Below are positions 24,768-36,508 of a stretch of DNA of 64,000 nucleotides, piece after piece. The notes beneath the pieces are model-generated. The model saw only the letters and a program-made list of their open reading frames with translations, had not been told where the DNA came from and made no database searches. Position 1 is the stretch's first letter, and each line of letters opens with the position of its first letter. Location: positions 9,037,458 through 9,101,457 of the forward strand of contig JAJEKV010000038.1 of NCBI GenBank assembly GCA_021234155.1, written 5' to 3'. This DNA comes from Isoetes taiwanensis. Taxonomy: Eukaryota; Streptophyta; Lycopodiopsida; Isoetales; Isoetaceae. Both the position numbers and the translations under genes were made by a program.

Positions 24768-24905
24768 CTCCCCCATCATGTCTTAACTCTATCTTGTGCT
24801 GTTTTTACTTGCAGAGAATGTTTGCTGTAATATGCTGCTTCAATTTCTGGCTCCCCCATTAACCTGTGTCTCTGTTAGGAAAGACTGTCACACCCAGCTT
24901 TGTCT

Positions 24906-27900
24906 TTAACTCATGGAATCTACAGCAAGCTGAAGATCTGTATGCACGTACTCAACTGATATAATTTTTCTGTCTACAATGTTCCTGATAAAATGCATTT
25001 GCAATTCTACATGCTTGGTTCTTTCATGTAGTACAGGATTCTTTGTGAGAGCAATGCAGCTCATGTTATCACAATGTAAAACAGTGGCATTTTCTTGTTT
25101 AATGCCTAACTCATTTAATAAACTTCTCAACCAAATAATTTCCTTAGTGGCCAAAGCTGCAGCAGCATATTATGCCTCAGCCGTTGATAAGGCTATTGCA
25201 GTTTGCTTCTTGCTCTTCCATGCGATGGCTGCTCCACCTAGCATCATTGCATAGCCAGAAGTAGACTGTCTTGTATCAAGATCTCCTCCCCAGTCTGAAT
25301 CAATAAATGCATCCAAGATCAAGTTTGTAGAGCTGTAAATTAGACCATGATCTGATGTGCCTTTTAGGTATTTCAGTACACGCTTTGCAGCTATCCAATG
25401 CCCTTTCCCTAGATTGTTACAAAATCTACTTAGCATGTTTATAGCATATGTAATGTCTGGTCTTGGCGTTTTTTCCATTTCTTTTGCTTCAGCCTCTGAT
25501 TTAGGATATATATCCTTACAAATTTTCTGTCCTGGCACTATTGGAGTCTTGGCTGATTTACAATCAACCATATTAAACTTCTTTAATAGGCTGTGAACAC
25601 TCTTAGTCTGATTCAGACAGAGTAAACCCTTTTGTCTGTCTATATTTACTTCCATCCCTAGAAAGGTCTTTAGCTCATTAAGATCCGTCATTTTAAACTT
25701 TTTCTTTAAGATATTCTTGCAATGCTTTAAGCATTGTATGTTGGTGGCTGCCATAATACAGTCATCAACATAGAGTGCAGTTATACAACCGTCCAGGAAG
25801 ACCTCACCCCCGCACAACTCTGTAGACGAAAGGAAGAATTATGTCGTTCGGGTTCGGAGGCTCGCCCACAGCTTGGAAGTGGGTCAGATATGGGGGCGGG
25901 CTATCATCCGAGATCGCTGGCCACTTGATCCGTGGGCAATTTTTGTATACCCCTGTGCTTTGCGGTTCCATTTTGGTTTCGGTTTTGGTTTGGCTTTTAA
26001 CTTCTCCTTTTATTGTCTATATTGTTATTTGACATGGGGCATAGCCCCCGAGTTCTGCTTGGGCTTATACCCGCTGGTTTTGTTCTCAGTATTGTGATTT
26101 GTTAGGGGGCTCAGCCCCCGAGTTCTGTTGGGGCTCATGCCCTCTTCTTATATTCTGGTCCCATAACCCGATTGGGTTCCGTGGATGTTAAAAATTTCTT
26201 CCTTCCTTCCTTCCTTCCATCCCTGTAGATATACAAATTACCATCTGCTTTAAGTTTTGAGAAATTTTGTTCCTTTAAATATCCATCTATGCACTTATAC
26301 CATTGTCTCGGCAGTTGCTTTAAACCGTAGACTGCACGATTTAGTTTCCAAACATTATTTCCACCTTCCTCAAATCCTGGAGCCTGATACATGTAAATTT
26401 CTTCTTCTATACTAGCATTTAAAAATGTTGTAGATACATCCATATGGTGTACAATCAAATTTTTTGCATTTGCAAGAGCCAATAAGAGTCTAATACTTGT
26501 CAATTTGACTATTGGTGCAAAGGTTTCATCAAAATCAAAACCTTTTTTCTGAGAAAAGCCTTGAGCAACGTGTCTTGCGTTGTATCTTTTCGATTTGCCA
26601 TCAGGTCCAGTTTTGATCCTATATATCCATTTGCAACCAACAATGTTCTTCCCTTGTGGTTTTTCAACAAGCTCATATGTTTTGTTTTCCTGAAATGATC
26701 TCATTTCAGCTAGCATGGCTTCCTTCCATTCATTCTTGTGATCGGATGTCATAGCTTCCTCAAATGTCATAGGAAGATCACCCAAAACTGCTAAGATATT
26801 ATGTATTTCCTCCTCTCTTTGCAATCTTTTACTCCTGCATATGTCCAACCTGCCATAAGCTTCAATATCTTGCTTTGTTTCCTCAGTTAATTTTTGCACT
26901 TCACTCTTTCTTTTTCTTTTCTCAATACCATGATCAAGTGACTCAAGTCCATCTTGTACTTGCTGAAATTTTTTTGTAATCACATCTTCTTCTTGAGATT
27001 TATTAGCATAATTTTTCTCTACTTCACTACTATCACTGTCATAATCGAAAACAGCAACCCTATTATTGAGCTTCATATCAATTTTCTCATCATGAACTGG
27101 CCTGATATGATCTCGTTTATATTTTCTGTAGAGCGTACATTCTTCAAATGTCACATCTCTACTTATAATTATCTTCTTTGTGTTCGGTTTAAACATTCTA
27201 TATGCTTTACTCTGTAGATCATAGCCTACCAAAAAGGCAGCTTGTGATCTATCATCTAATTTCTTTCTGAGTTCCTCAGGCACGTGTACATACCCTAAGC
27301 ATCCATACGCCTTGAATTTAGAAAAGTCAATACTAACACCTAGATTCCAAAGCACTTCAGGAATTCTTCCAGCTACACTAGTGCTTGGTAACCTATTTTG
27401 AATATATACTGCTATTTGAACCACTTCTTCCCAAATGTAATTAGGTAATCCAGAATGTTTCAGCATTGCCCTTGTGACATTTAAAATTGTTCGGTTCTTT
27501 CTCTCTGAAACTCCATTTTGCTGTGGAGTGTATGCACAGGTTAATTGCCTCGCAATACCATGTAATCTGCAAAACAGTCTGAACCTTTTTGAGATATATT
27601 CTCCACCCCTGTCACTTCTTAAACATTTCAATTTTTTTCCAGTTTCTCTTTCGCTTTCTACTAGAAATGCTTTAAAAGCATCATAAGCTTCATTTTTCTT
27701 TCTGAGTAAGTAGCATTTACATCTCCTGCTGTAGTCATCAACAAAAGTAAGAAAATACCTTTTTCCAGTTTTTCCTTGCACGTTAATTGGTCCACATAGA
27801 TCTGAATGTACTAGCTCCAAAACATTGTGAATGGCTCCTTTTGCTTTCTTTGTGAATGGCAGTCTCGAATGTTTGCCCAACATGCATCTGTAACAAAGTT

Positions 27901-28440
27901 TCTTCCTACAGCCATCACTCAACTTGCCTTTAAGCTTATTTTCCTTTATCATCATGTTTATGTTTCTTAACTGAGTATGAGCTAATCGCTCGTGCCACAA
28001 GTCTGCTGTAGCTTCGTTTATGTCAACACTGTTAATACAGTAATCATTTGTAAATTCAAACAAATTACCAACTCGAATGGCCAAAAACTCAACTTTATTA
28101 TTTCTGATAACCTTACAAACCGTCTTATCAAAGATGCACACAAAGCCAAGATCAACAAGCTGACTTATAGAAACTAAATTTTTTATAATTCCTGGCACAC
28201 ACAGAACGTGATTCAAGTTTACAGGCTTTCCTTCTAGACTAAATAACTGCAACATTCCTTCAGCTTGAGCATTATGTAATCTTCCATCTCCCAGCTTCAC
28301 TCTTTTGGTACATGTTGTATCCTTCGTCTTTAGCATATCGATCAGCATTGCTGACTATCGTTTTTTCCGCTCCACTATCTAGTACATAAGAATGAGCAGA
28401 CTTATTAGTTTCATGATGATGTGAGAGTATAGAAACAGGT
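24906..28440 (-). pseudogene. Copia pol: protease, integrase, RT, RNase H
   Basis: Reading right to left, the order is protease (VLDSGAEKTI, about 28400), then a frameshift into a 737-codon frame (28348-26135). That frame carries the integrase zinc finger (HERLAH...CYRC) and the DDE core with DYSRRCKCYLL, SDRGGEY and YTPQQNGVSERKNRTI. The reverse transcriptase follows: VGCKWIYRIK, FDETFAPIVK, HMDVSTTFLNA and YGLKQLPRQWY. A 396-bp foreign insertion (25827-26222) splits the RT before ALYVDD, which continues at 25170-25817 with the RNase H part (DSDWGGDLDTRQSTSGY). A TAA then replaces the Glu codon expected in AEAEY, and the final piece (24906-25154) holds TKEIIWLRSLL. It is non-functional. Confidence 0.93.
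25827..26222 (+). mobile_element. 396-bp non-LTR-type insertion inside the Copia RT
   Basis: The segment is flanked by a 7-bp duplication, ctgtaga (25820-25826 and 26223-26229), and ends on the plus strand with GTGGATGTTAAAAATTTC and a (TTCC)n tail. It has two copies of a gccccnnagttctg-type motif (about 26036-26070 and 26105-26140). The TSD plus 3' tandem tail indicate target-primed retrotransposition, so it is either a 5'-truncated LINE end or a SINE. It has no coding capacity and arrived after the Copia element. Confidence 0.8.
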
Positions 28441-28447
28441 TTTACCT

Positions 28448-29059
28448 CTATCTTATCATTCTCCTCTTTTCTTCTTCTTCAGTATCACTTTCCTCTGATG
28501 CTACATTAAATGCAGCTGGACTTCTTCTGTCACCCTTTCCTCCAGACCTACCACCCCTTTCTCTACCACGCGCTGCTCTTCCTCTCCCTCTACCAGCACG
28601 TTTTGGGGATGGGCATGCGCTAGAATAATGACCTACACCACTGCAAGTGTAGCAATTCACCATTTTCCCTCATTTGGACAATTAATTTTAATATGTCATA
28701 TTTTTCCACACAGATAACAAGGCCCAGAAGGCATACTTCCAGCTGTACTCACCTTTATTTTTTCCTGCTTTTGCCATTAACACTTCAGTTGCTTCTTCTT
28801 CTTCTTCTTCTTCTTCCTGCATAATTTTCTTTTGTTGTATTTCAGTCCTGTCTAATCTTTCAGCTTCATCTCTGCTCTTTGCAACAGTCCTAATTAATGT
28901 GGAGAGAGTTTTCATATTAGAGTATATTCTGGACACTTGTAAAATTTTTGCATTCTCGGATAAACCTTCTCCAGCTGCTTCCAAATCTGCGCAAATCAAG
29001 TCAAATTTTGTAAACAATTCTGTGACATCCAGCTTTCCATCATACTTAAGCATTCTCAA
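28448..29059 (-). pseudogene. Copia gag with CCHC zinc knuckle, frameshifted
   Basis: The upstream piece 28688-29059 is helical, acidic gag (LKYDGKLDVTELFTKFDLIC), with an added run of Glu from a (TTC)n-like repeat. The downstream piece 28448-28663 carries the zinc knuckle CYTCSGVGHYSSACP followed by an Arg/Gly-rich stretch. They lie in different frames and neither has a complete start. Gag would form the virus-like particle and bind RNA. Confidence 0.88.
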
Positions 29060-29184
29060 TTCTTTCTCAAGAACGTCGATTTGAGAAGAGTTCTTTTCCT
29101 GAAAGTTTTAGATGAGATACTTCCACATTTCCTTGGAATCAAGTCCTCTTATTTTTATGATAATGTTTGGAGCTACTTTGATAA

Positions 29185-29541
29185 TGATCGAATGAACAGC
29201 AAATAAATTATAGCCCAAGTGAACAGTGTATATTTCAAAGACAAAATGCTAACTTTCGGTCCATTCTGCTGTGCCGCTGAACAATCCGATTACTTCCTTT
29301 CTCTGATCAAATCATAGTTGCTACATAATAGAATCTACAAAGCCAAGGTACAGCCGCATCTGTCAATCTCGGTGATCAAAATTCTTCTCTGTAGTTGGCA
29401 CCTGACCCGATATCTTCTGCACTTTCTTAAACAGTTTTATAATTACATGTATATTCATTCAATGGTCTAATGAATCGATGGCATCCCAATATTTCCTAGC
29501 AACCCTAAGTTAAGACATGAATACCTTCACAAACCTTTACA
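29185..29541 (-). repeat. Copia 5' LTR
   Basis: 357 bp matching 24415-24767. The degenerate primer-binding site lies immediately to its left (about 29165-29184 on the minus strand). Confidence 0.92.
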
Positions 29542-32086
29542 CAGGCATATAACTCTGCTTTGTGACTGTTGTTCTCTATGGCATACAATGCTTTTTGCAT
29601 GGCAAACAGATGGAAACATCCTTGTGGCAGTAGGAAACTCCACTTCCAAATACTTGTAAGTGGGAGCCTCCACCTTTTGGCCCTGATAGGTGGAGGGACT
29701 TCGTGGCTGATGCAAGGATGAAATTAGTGAAGCAAGACCCCTGAAGATAACTCCAGGAGGGTGCCATTTCAGAAGTATATTATCAAAGACACAAAGCATA
29801 CAAAATGAGAGTGCGTCCATGATGGTATAAATTCGTGGTTATTCTTTGCCATTTTGCTCAAAATTGGGCTTCACCATTAGCCTTTTGACGATTTTTTATA
29901 GGATAGAAATTTCATAAAATACAAAACCTTAGCCAAACATCAATGAGGCTCCCGAATATTTTGAAAGATTCGCCAAAGTATCTACAATTTTCAAAAATAT
30001 TTTTCTTACTTTAGCTAGATTTTATTTGCAAATCTTCAATAAAACTCTAACTCTCATAGGTTTGGCTAATTTTTGGGTTGCCCCTAGGGGGGCAAACCCT
30101 CGTTTATGTGGGTATGTGGGCATATCCAGGTATATGCCGGCATATGCCTAGCATATACTGGTGACTGCTAAAAACTGGTTGGTGCCTGTAAGTGCTCGGT
30201 CATCCAGCCCATTCCTTCGCAGGCGTGGCTATGGCACACCGTGCTCTTTAGTTGTGTGGCTCCATACTCCATAGCCGATGAATTTCGACATTCCGCCAAC
30301 GTGGTTGTTTTTTGGAGTACAGGCTGCCAGATTCAATGTGCCATGCCATTACATAACTGTGGTTCAGCCTCGTCAAGCTGCAACGGTATACTCTTACCCT
30401 CTCCATTTTTCTTTTATCTTGCGTTGTTGCTTTCTTGGTAGTTAGAGCTCAAAACTTGAGTCTTCCTTGGAGTGCACCGTCTTTGATTTTCAACCTCTTA
30501 ATCCAGAAAACCTATCTGTAGCTCTGGCCGCTCTTTCAGGGCGTGGAACTTCTGGTAATGTTTATTGCATATAACTTAGCTTGGCAAATGAGTTGTTGTT
30601 TTACATTCGGAATCCAAGTTGATAATACATCTGAAACTGAGAGTTGAAAGCACCGTTTCTTTATAATTTCATGGAACATAGGCAACATTGTCCTTTGATT
30701 AGTAGTTTAATGATTACAAGCTTGAAGTCAATGACCTGCGGAGGCTATTGGACCATGGCATGGCATTGTAGGCCCAAAGGGGACCGGAAAGTTTATTTGT
30801 TGTAGGCTCAAAACAACTATGCATCTATAGTGCCCTTGTCAGAGAAGAAAGTTTCTTCATTGTAATCTTGAACGCAATGATCCATGGGCATTTACTGCTC
30901 CAAAACATGTCTGTATCTGTACTTAAATAAATATATGGTGTAGCTGTTAGGCCATGGCATTAAGTTACCTCATGCTTTCATTTCAGAAGTCCTTGACGGC
31001 GATACACTTACTAGGATGCTGCATATTTTGCAGAAGCTACATATTTTCCAGAAGCAGATGAACAGTTGACAATCACGATTGGAGTAATTGAATAGTGACA
31101 AAATCTGAAGAAAGATTTTGCATTCTATAACATGGGAACTGTAGGGTTCTCTTAAAGACAGTGAATAATTGCCATCCACATTCTATCATACAAAGAAGGT
31201 AACAAATTTGCCAGGATCTAAGTTGAGAGATTGCAAACATATGTTCATTTAGCTGGCATTACAATACCATTATTGGCTAATCCCAGTTTAAGGAGTTTGC
31301 AGGCCTTGCTTTTAGTCTTTAATGGATGGGATTTAATTCAGATAGGGTGGTTTTGGAGTAACATTAGTTAATTTTCAGATTTCTAAGAGAGAATTGGCAT
31401 CAAGATAAATTTATGAGTGGTCCCCCAAGAAGAGAATAAAATATGGAATGGTCAAGTAGGCTAATTACAAAACATTCTTTGGTAATGATGTCCGCTGATA
31501 TCCTGCAGAATTCTTTTTTCTTTTCACTGTTTGGCTGATTAGACTTCATGTTAGTCTTTGATGTTTCAAAAGCAGTTCTAGGATAAGGTACCTGGCAAGT
31601 CAACAAGACTTACTTTGCACAATTAATCCCTCAACAAGGTCATAATGTCTAGATTCGGTTTTCCTGTAATAATCATTGTAATTTTGGATGTGCAGATTCA
31701 ACTTCTGGGGATATTCTACAATCAACTTTTTTTCTCCAATGACGAGATATGCAGCCTCATGAATTTCTGATTGTGGCCGTGCTGCTATCAGAGAATTTAA
31801 GACTTTTGTGCGGGAAGCGCACAAGTTGGGAATTGAAGTATGCAAGAAAATATGCAGTTTTATCATTTTGCATAGTTCAGGTCCATTTGTAACTGTTCTT
31901 TTGTTCTTTAGGTCTTCATAGATGTTTTCAACCATACTGCAGAAGGAAATGAAATGGGTCCAACACTGTCATTCAGAGGCCTTATGCTATTTTCTCTCAA
32001 ATGAAACTGCTATGATTTGGACTTCATTGCCCTTTTTGTAATTTACAGCTTTTTTGAATATACTTCTATGCCTGTGACTTTATCTA
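29542..32086. other. Intergenic; a shared 135-bp repeat and one weak frame
   Basis: 30065-30200 is a dispersed repeat shared with 46315-46450. A 111-codon minus-strand frame (31600-31935) is open but matches nothing I know. No other gene is visible. Confidence 0.5.
30065..30200. repeat. Dispersed repeat, copy 1 (ggttgcccctagggg...)
   Basis: Shares gggttgcccctagggggg, caaaccc, gtttatgtggg, and ctggtgactgctaaaaac with 46315-46450. It has several palindromic GCATATGC/CATATCC-like segments. Class unknown. Confidence 0.8.
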
Positions 32087-32211
32087 TGCTGCATTTTCTC
32101 GTGCCTCCATGCTGCCAGATTTCAGCACTTCCACAATGGGATCAATTGCACCAGCTAGTACAATTTTCCCTTTGTTGTTGTCATTAATAAAGAGATTTAA
32201 TAAAGCTGTGA
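32087..32211 (-). pseudogene. Armadillo-repeat exon of a U-box E3 ligase (fragment)
   Basis: After a plausible splice acceptor (ATGCAG) the minus strand encodes [20 protein letters not shown] and then [23 protein letters not shown], the ARM-repeat signature of plant PUB12/13/14-type proteins. Intact proteins continue into ATLFSLS, but here a TAG follows at 32084-32086. It is probably a captured or decayed exon. The U-box that should lie between this and the N-terminal exon upstream is missing. Confidence 0.75.
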
Positions 32212-32655
32212 CTGCATGTAAGTGACTGCATCAGTGCATTACTCAAGAAAGATTTTAATTTAGTAGCCCTATAAAGACCTAAAACCATGATTTAACTACA
32301 TCATTAATGTTATTTCAAGTTTTTATGAATTTAACACCTTCACACAACAACATGAAAAAGAAATATGCCAGCCTTAGGATTTAAGGGGCAACCATGTATC
32401 AAAGCAAGTCACTAAAATCACATCTAGCAAAATATAATGCTGTATAAGGTTAAGCAGAGGAAGAACATTGGCCTCGGGCTCGGACCTTGAAATTCTACCT
32501 CAACATAGATAAGCAGTTCCTTTGTAGCAAAGACTACACTCAATACGCTCGTTAGATTTTAGATCCGAATAAATGTAGCACCAACGAAATAGAAACAAAA
32601 ATATGAAGAATCGTGCTTTTGAAATGGTCATTTCTGCATGTGAAACTAGACATAC

Positions 32656-32761
32656 CTGCTCCCGAACTTCATCAGAGATGTCGAGAAAGCTGAAAGGGAG
32701 GTCATCCAGAGCTCTGGCCAAGTCCGTTGATGTAGCTTGAAATCTCTCTAAAACGTTTTCC
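32656..32761 (-). pseudogene. N-terminal (UND-type) exon of a U-box/ARM E3 ligase
   Basis: The exon is bounded by an AG acceptor (32762-32763) and a consensus GTATGT donor (32655 downward). It encodes ENVLERFQATSTDLARALDD and then LPFSFLDISDEVREQ, matching the conserved region before the U-box in PUB13/14/SPL11-like proteins. The intact splice signals argue for an origin as genomic DNA with introns rather than a processed cDNA. No functional gene can be assembled from this window. Confidence 0.75.
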
Positions 32762-33509
32762 CTATCAAGAAACTTTAGAGCAAGAAGTCAGTGTCTTTTC
32801 TATAACTGAAGACCAAGAATAAAAGAAAATATGTACCAAGTAGATCCTGCAACCGCTATGGCCGTAATTGGAGGAAAAATATGCTCTTCTTCTTCTTAGT
32901 CAAGCTTAGATGCACTCATGAAACTGTGCTATCACCTCCAACACAAGCATGTATTGCCTTGTACAACATAAAATATTGTGTTATTTTAAGTATAACATCT
33001 ACACTTAAGAAGAAAACATGATGATTCATGAGCCAGGAATCTCACCCAAACCCTGATGACTAGGTATGTTAGATTATGGGAATGGCTAAAATTCAGCAAC
33101 GTAACTATAAAGATGTTAATCTGTTAAAGTGCAGTGAAGGTTGCAGAGCTCATGGCATGTTCTAAATGGGCAACCAAACCAATTGTAAGGAAATCATATT
33201 TAATAACATATCTCATCTAAGTGCATGATTGCACTAAGATCGTCCCTACAAAACGTGATTAAAATCCTTCTCCTTCCAGACTTTTTTTTTTTTTTTGAAA
33301 CATCCAAAAGAAAAATCACCAGATTCCTGAAAAAGCTCATCTTAACGGGGCTCACAATTACTTTCGGACTATTAACTTTAACAAGTTAAAGTGCCAATGC
33401 CCCAAAATGGCATTACATCATTTGCTTTAATTTCCAATTGCCACACCCTTAACCATCGACATCTTTATGTCGGACTATAGATATACCCATCATGTCGCGG
33501 CATCCACGA

Positions 33510-33873
33510 CCATTGCTTCAAAGAAGTGTCTTCTTTTATAGTATCACCCTTGCACGGTTCCACCTTCTTAGATTCAGGATCTTCCCAACTTAGCCGCGCA
33601 AACATGTTTCCGTACATTTTTGCTTCCTTTTTATTGTATTCCATTTGTCTCTGTTTGAAGGTCTTGTACTCTAGCCGAACTTCCCTATTATTTGGATCAT
33701 ATCCAATGCTTTTTTTATATCCAATTCTGCTAAGTCCATATCTGCAGTTTCAATGTATGCCTGGGCCCTCCTATACAATGCTTTCACATTCTGCTACTCT
33801 AACTCTAATACCTTAGTGCACAATTTTGCAGCCTCCTTGTAATCTTTAAGCTTCAACTTGTCGAATTTGAAAT
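33510..33873 (-). pseudogene. C-terminal TPR fragment of a large FKBP (FKBP62/ROF1-like)
   Basis: The minus strand reads KLKLKDYKEAAKLCTKVLEL, then QNVKALYRRAQAYIETADMD and, after a frameshift near 33700, DPNNREVRLEYKTFKQRQ and KEAKMYGNMFARLS. These are the last TPR repeat and the downstream helix of plant large FKBP peptidyl-prolyl isomerases (HSP90 co-chaperones). A TAG at 33794-33796 and the frameshift kill the frame. It has no introns over about 120 codons. It is a partial pseudogene, possibly captured by a transposon. Confidence 0.85.
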
Positions 33874-35835
33874 TGAAAACACAGACGCCGAAACCTTCAT
33901 TTTAAGCGATACGCGAAAGTTTTTCGTCGACGAACAGAAGGTTTAGCGTGCAACGTCAAAATAATAATAAAATAAAAATCTTCGCAGCGTCGCTGGTTTT
34001 CACGATATCGCGAATTTTTTTTCCCACGGCGACTAAAAAATACGTAAAATACGTTTTTTTCAAAAAAATACGTATTTTTTAACTTTATACGTCAGGAATT
34101 TAGATTTCGTACGTACAGAACCTATCCCTGAATATAACTACAAAAAGCATTCTTCATAAATGGCTAATATGTTTTAGACAAAGATCATAATCACGTCAAT
34201 CCCATTAGAGTTCTGCAATTGTTTTGGAAACCCTGGTTTTATTGTGGGAATTCAAAAAGGACGTGGCCGTCCATTTTTGGCGACCTTTGTCTGCACGTTT
34301 TTTTCTTGGCCTTACACTTGGTAAGGGCCTGGCAGGGGCCGAGTTCTCAGGCGTTTTTGGGCAGCTTCGGATTTGCAGATGGGTGCTTGTAGTTCAGGCG
34401 AGGAGGCGGCGATGGCAGAGACATGGATGGGCATGGAGAGTAGTGCGGGCTAGATCAGGGAAGAGAGCAAGGTAGGGAAGAGAGCTTTGAGTTCAGTTTG
34501 GCGCCTTTGCTTCGAATCCGAAGCTTTAAATGTGAAGCTTTATTGCTTTTGGGTTGTGCAGCATAAGAACCATCAGCGGATCAAATAGAACCGGGTTTTT
34601 GCGATTCGCAGGATTCAAAGCTTGTATTCAAGCGGGGCAAGCGAATAATTGGGTTGGAAGTTTAATTCGCCAAGTTTTGGCTTTATCGTGCTTAGATGCC
34701 ATGGCCTTCTTGCTTCAACGCCATAGCCGGTTTCAAGGGAGGAGTTGGCCGCACCGCCATTCTCACTGCCACGTGGGTGAGAGGGCATGCCACCTGTACG
34801 GCATCTAGGGGAGCAAGCCAAAATCAACGACGCACATCTTTTTTAATTTTTTTTTAAAAACCCATTAGAGTTCAACACCCATTAGAGTTAAGAATATGCC
34901 ATTAGAGTTAAGAATATGCAATCCTAATTGGTCTAGGTACTGAGCTTTGCAAGCCTCTTCTTGGTCCATGTACAATTCATAAACAAAACAAAAAACAAAA
35001 CAACACAAACAAAACCCCACATTCAAACCATTAATAAGCCCCGACACATAAAATGATCCAACAAGAACCATGAAAACAAAACGACAACAAGAAACATGAA
35101 AACACATTCTCGGGCCACCGTAGGGCAACCCTCCGTGCGCAGCACCTTGTTTTCTTTTCTTAGAAACTTTATCCAAAGCATAGTTAACAAGAGGAATTCT
35201 ATGCAACTATAGCCAAACTTTTAAGATAAATGACCATAATTATGTACACCGATTGTATTAAGATATGCGCACTAAATGGTCATAGTATCTTGTTAAAATG
35301 TCGTTTTCATTTGATGTAGTAAGCATGTCTTAGCAGCTCAAATGTGACTTTAAAGATTCAAATGTCAAAGACTTACTTGCACATTTATTGAAAACTATGA
35401 TAATGTTTTAATGGTAAGCTCAAATGTTATGGAGACCTCTTGTAAATGATGTAGTTAGAAGTTGCTAGGGTGCCTTGAGAAAGCTAGTGTTTTATAATAA
35501 TGAGCTTGTGTGTGATTTAGGAATAGAGTGTACAAAGAAAGCTCGACTTAAGCAATAGTGGTAGAAAGGAAAAAGGATTATGAATTGGCATTTTGGAGAG
35601 TAACAAATGAACATACCATTTCCAACATGGAGATATAATAAATATAGTGACCCTTTAGCCCCCACCACCAAACACACACACACACACAACACTCTAGGGA
35701 CTAATTAAATATAATTAGATATTGATATTCTTTACATTTTTGTCAATTTAGCCATTGACATAGTTTCATAAAATCTCTAAGTTTGGAGAAGGTAAAATGC
35801 TTAGCCATTGATTATGTATTTGGTAATGTGCCACC
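33874..35835. other. Intergenic, no gene recognised
   Basis: Includes low-complexity TACGTA/AAAAAATACGT sequence at about 34030-34090, three near-tandem cattagagtt units at 34862-34915, and a fragment at about 35110-35150 (gggcaaccctccgt) that recurs near 50090. No exon is convincing. Confidence 0.45.
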
Positions 35836-35856
35836 AAGAGGGAGGTAGTTGAACGG

Positions 35857-35972
35857 GTGGCGGCGCCGCCACGCAGCTGGAGCCGCTAGTGGTGGTGCCG
35901 CCACCCGGCTTCCGTGCATCGCTGTAAAACGTAAACCCACGCTGCGTGCCCTATGATTTCCGGACACGTGGC
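35857..35972 (+). promoter_or_regulatory. GC-rich palindromes and a G-box upstream of the Crypton-like gene
   Basis: GTGGCGGCGCCGCCAC (35857-35872) is a perfect 16-bp palindrome, and an imperfect partner (gtgccgccaccc) lies at about 35895. ACACGTGGC (35964-35972) is a good G-box/ABRE. This GC-rich island stands out from the AT-rich surroundings and lies about 0.5 kb before the first recognisable exon. Promoter function is inferred. Confidence 0.35.
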
Positions 35973-36508
35973 AACATATTCCACATCAGCAATTACATTT
36001 TCTAAGGTTCCCGAAGTTTTTCGAGAAAAGAGTAGCAGAAAGCGCCAGAAAGCATTCCGGGCGAGGTTCCGTGAGGGCTCATTCGACTGATGCCACTGAG
36101 GTCGTATTTGCCTGCATTGCATGTTTTTCTGTAGGTTTTTGGCATTTATAATGTGCTAATGTCTTTCTTTTGTATTTCAAGGTGAATTTCGTCCAGAGCT
36201 ACTCGGTGCAGTGTTTTGGCGTACTAACCCGTTAAATCTCCTTGTTCTTGAAGTTTTTTGTAAGGATTTTGTTGAATTTTTTTTTGTTTCTTTAATCTTT
36301 TGTTAATTTTTGTACAATGTAAGTAATCTTGGCGATCTTTTGGTTGCAGAGGAGTTCTAATCTCGGGTAATCTTGGCTAATCTCGGTAACTTGCGCGTTC
36401 CAGGTGGCTTCTTATACAATTTGGAGGTAATATCCTCTGATTTTTTGTTAGAAGTAATTCTTTTTCATGTTTCTGTACTCATATTTGTTTTTCATGTGCT
36501 ACATGCAG

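Larger units (their letters stand above)
24415..29541 (-). mobile_element. Ty1/Copia LTR retrotransposon, complete but decayed
   Basis: Two direct repeats (24415-24767 and 29185-29541) flank gag, protease, integrase, RT and RNase H in Copia order on the minus strand. The LTRs read TGTAAAGG...CGATCA. A polypurine tract (ATGGGGGAG on the minus strand, about 24768-24776) precedes the 3' LTR. A degenerate initiator-Met-type primer site (TTATCAAAG...AGC) follows the 5' LTR. The LTRs differ at roughly 20 positions by eye, so insertion is not recent. Every ORF has lesions, and a 396-bp insertion interrupts the RT. The 5-bp flanks (cggaa and caggc) do not match. Confidence 0.95.

Noticed and set aside
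26135-26215. Apparent C-terminal extension of the Copia RT frame (RKEGRKKFLTSTEP...)
   Set aside because: It is readthrough into the 396-bp insertion and its (TTCC)n tail, not part of the polyprotein.
31600-31935. 111-codon minus-strand frame next to the PUB fragments
   Set aside because: No similarity to ARM repeats or any motif I know; composition and lack of splice context do not support an exon.
33526-33816. Plus-strand 96-codon frame
   Set aside because: Shadow of the minus-strand FKBP pseudogene, which has unmistakable TPR motifs.
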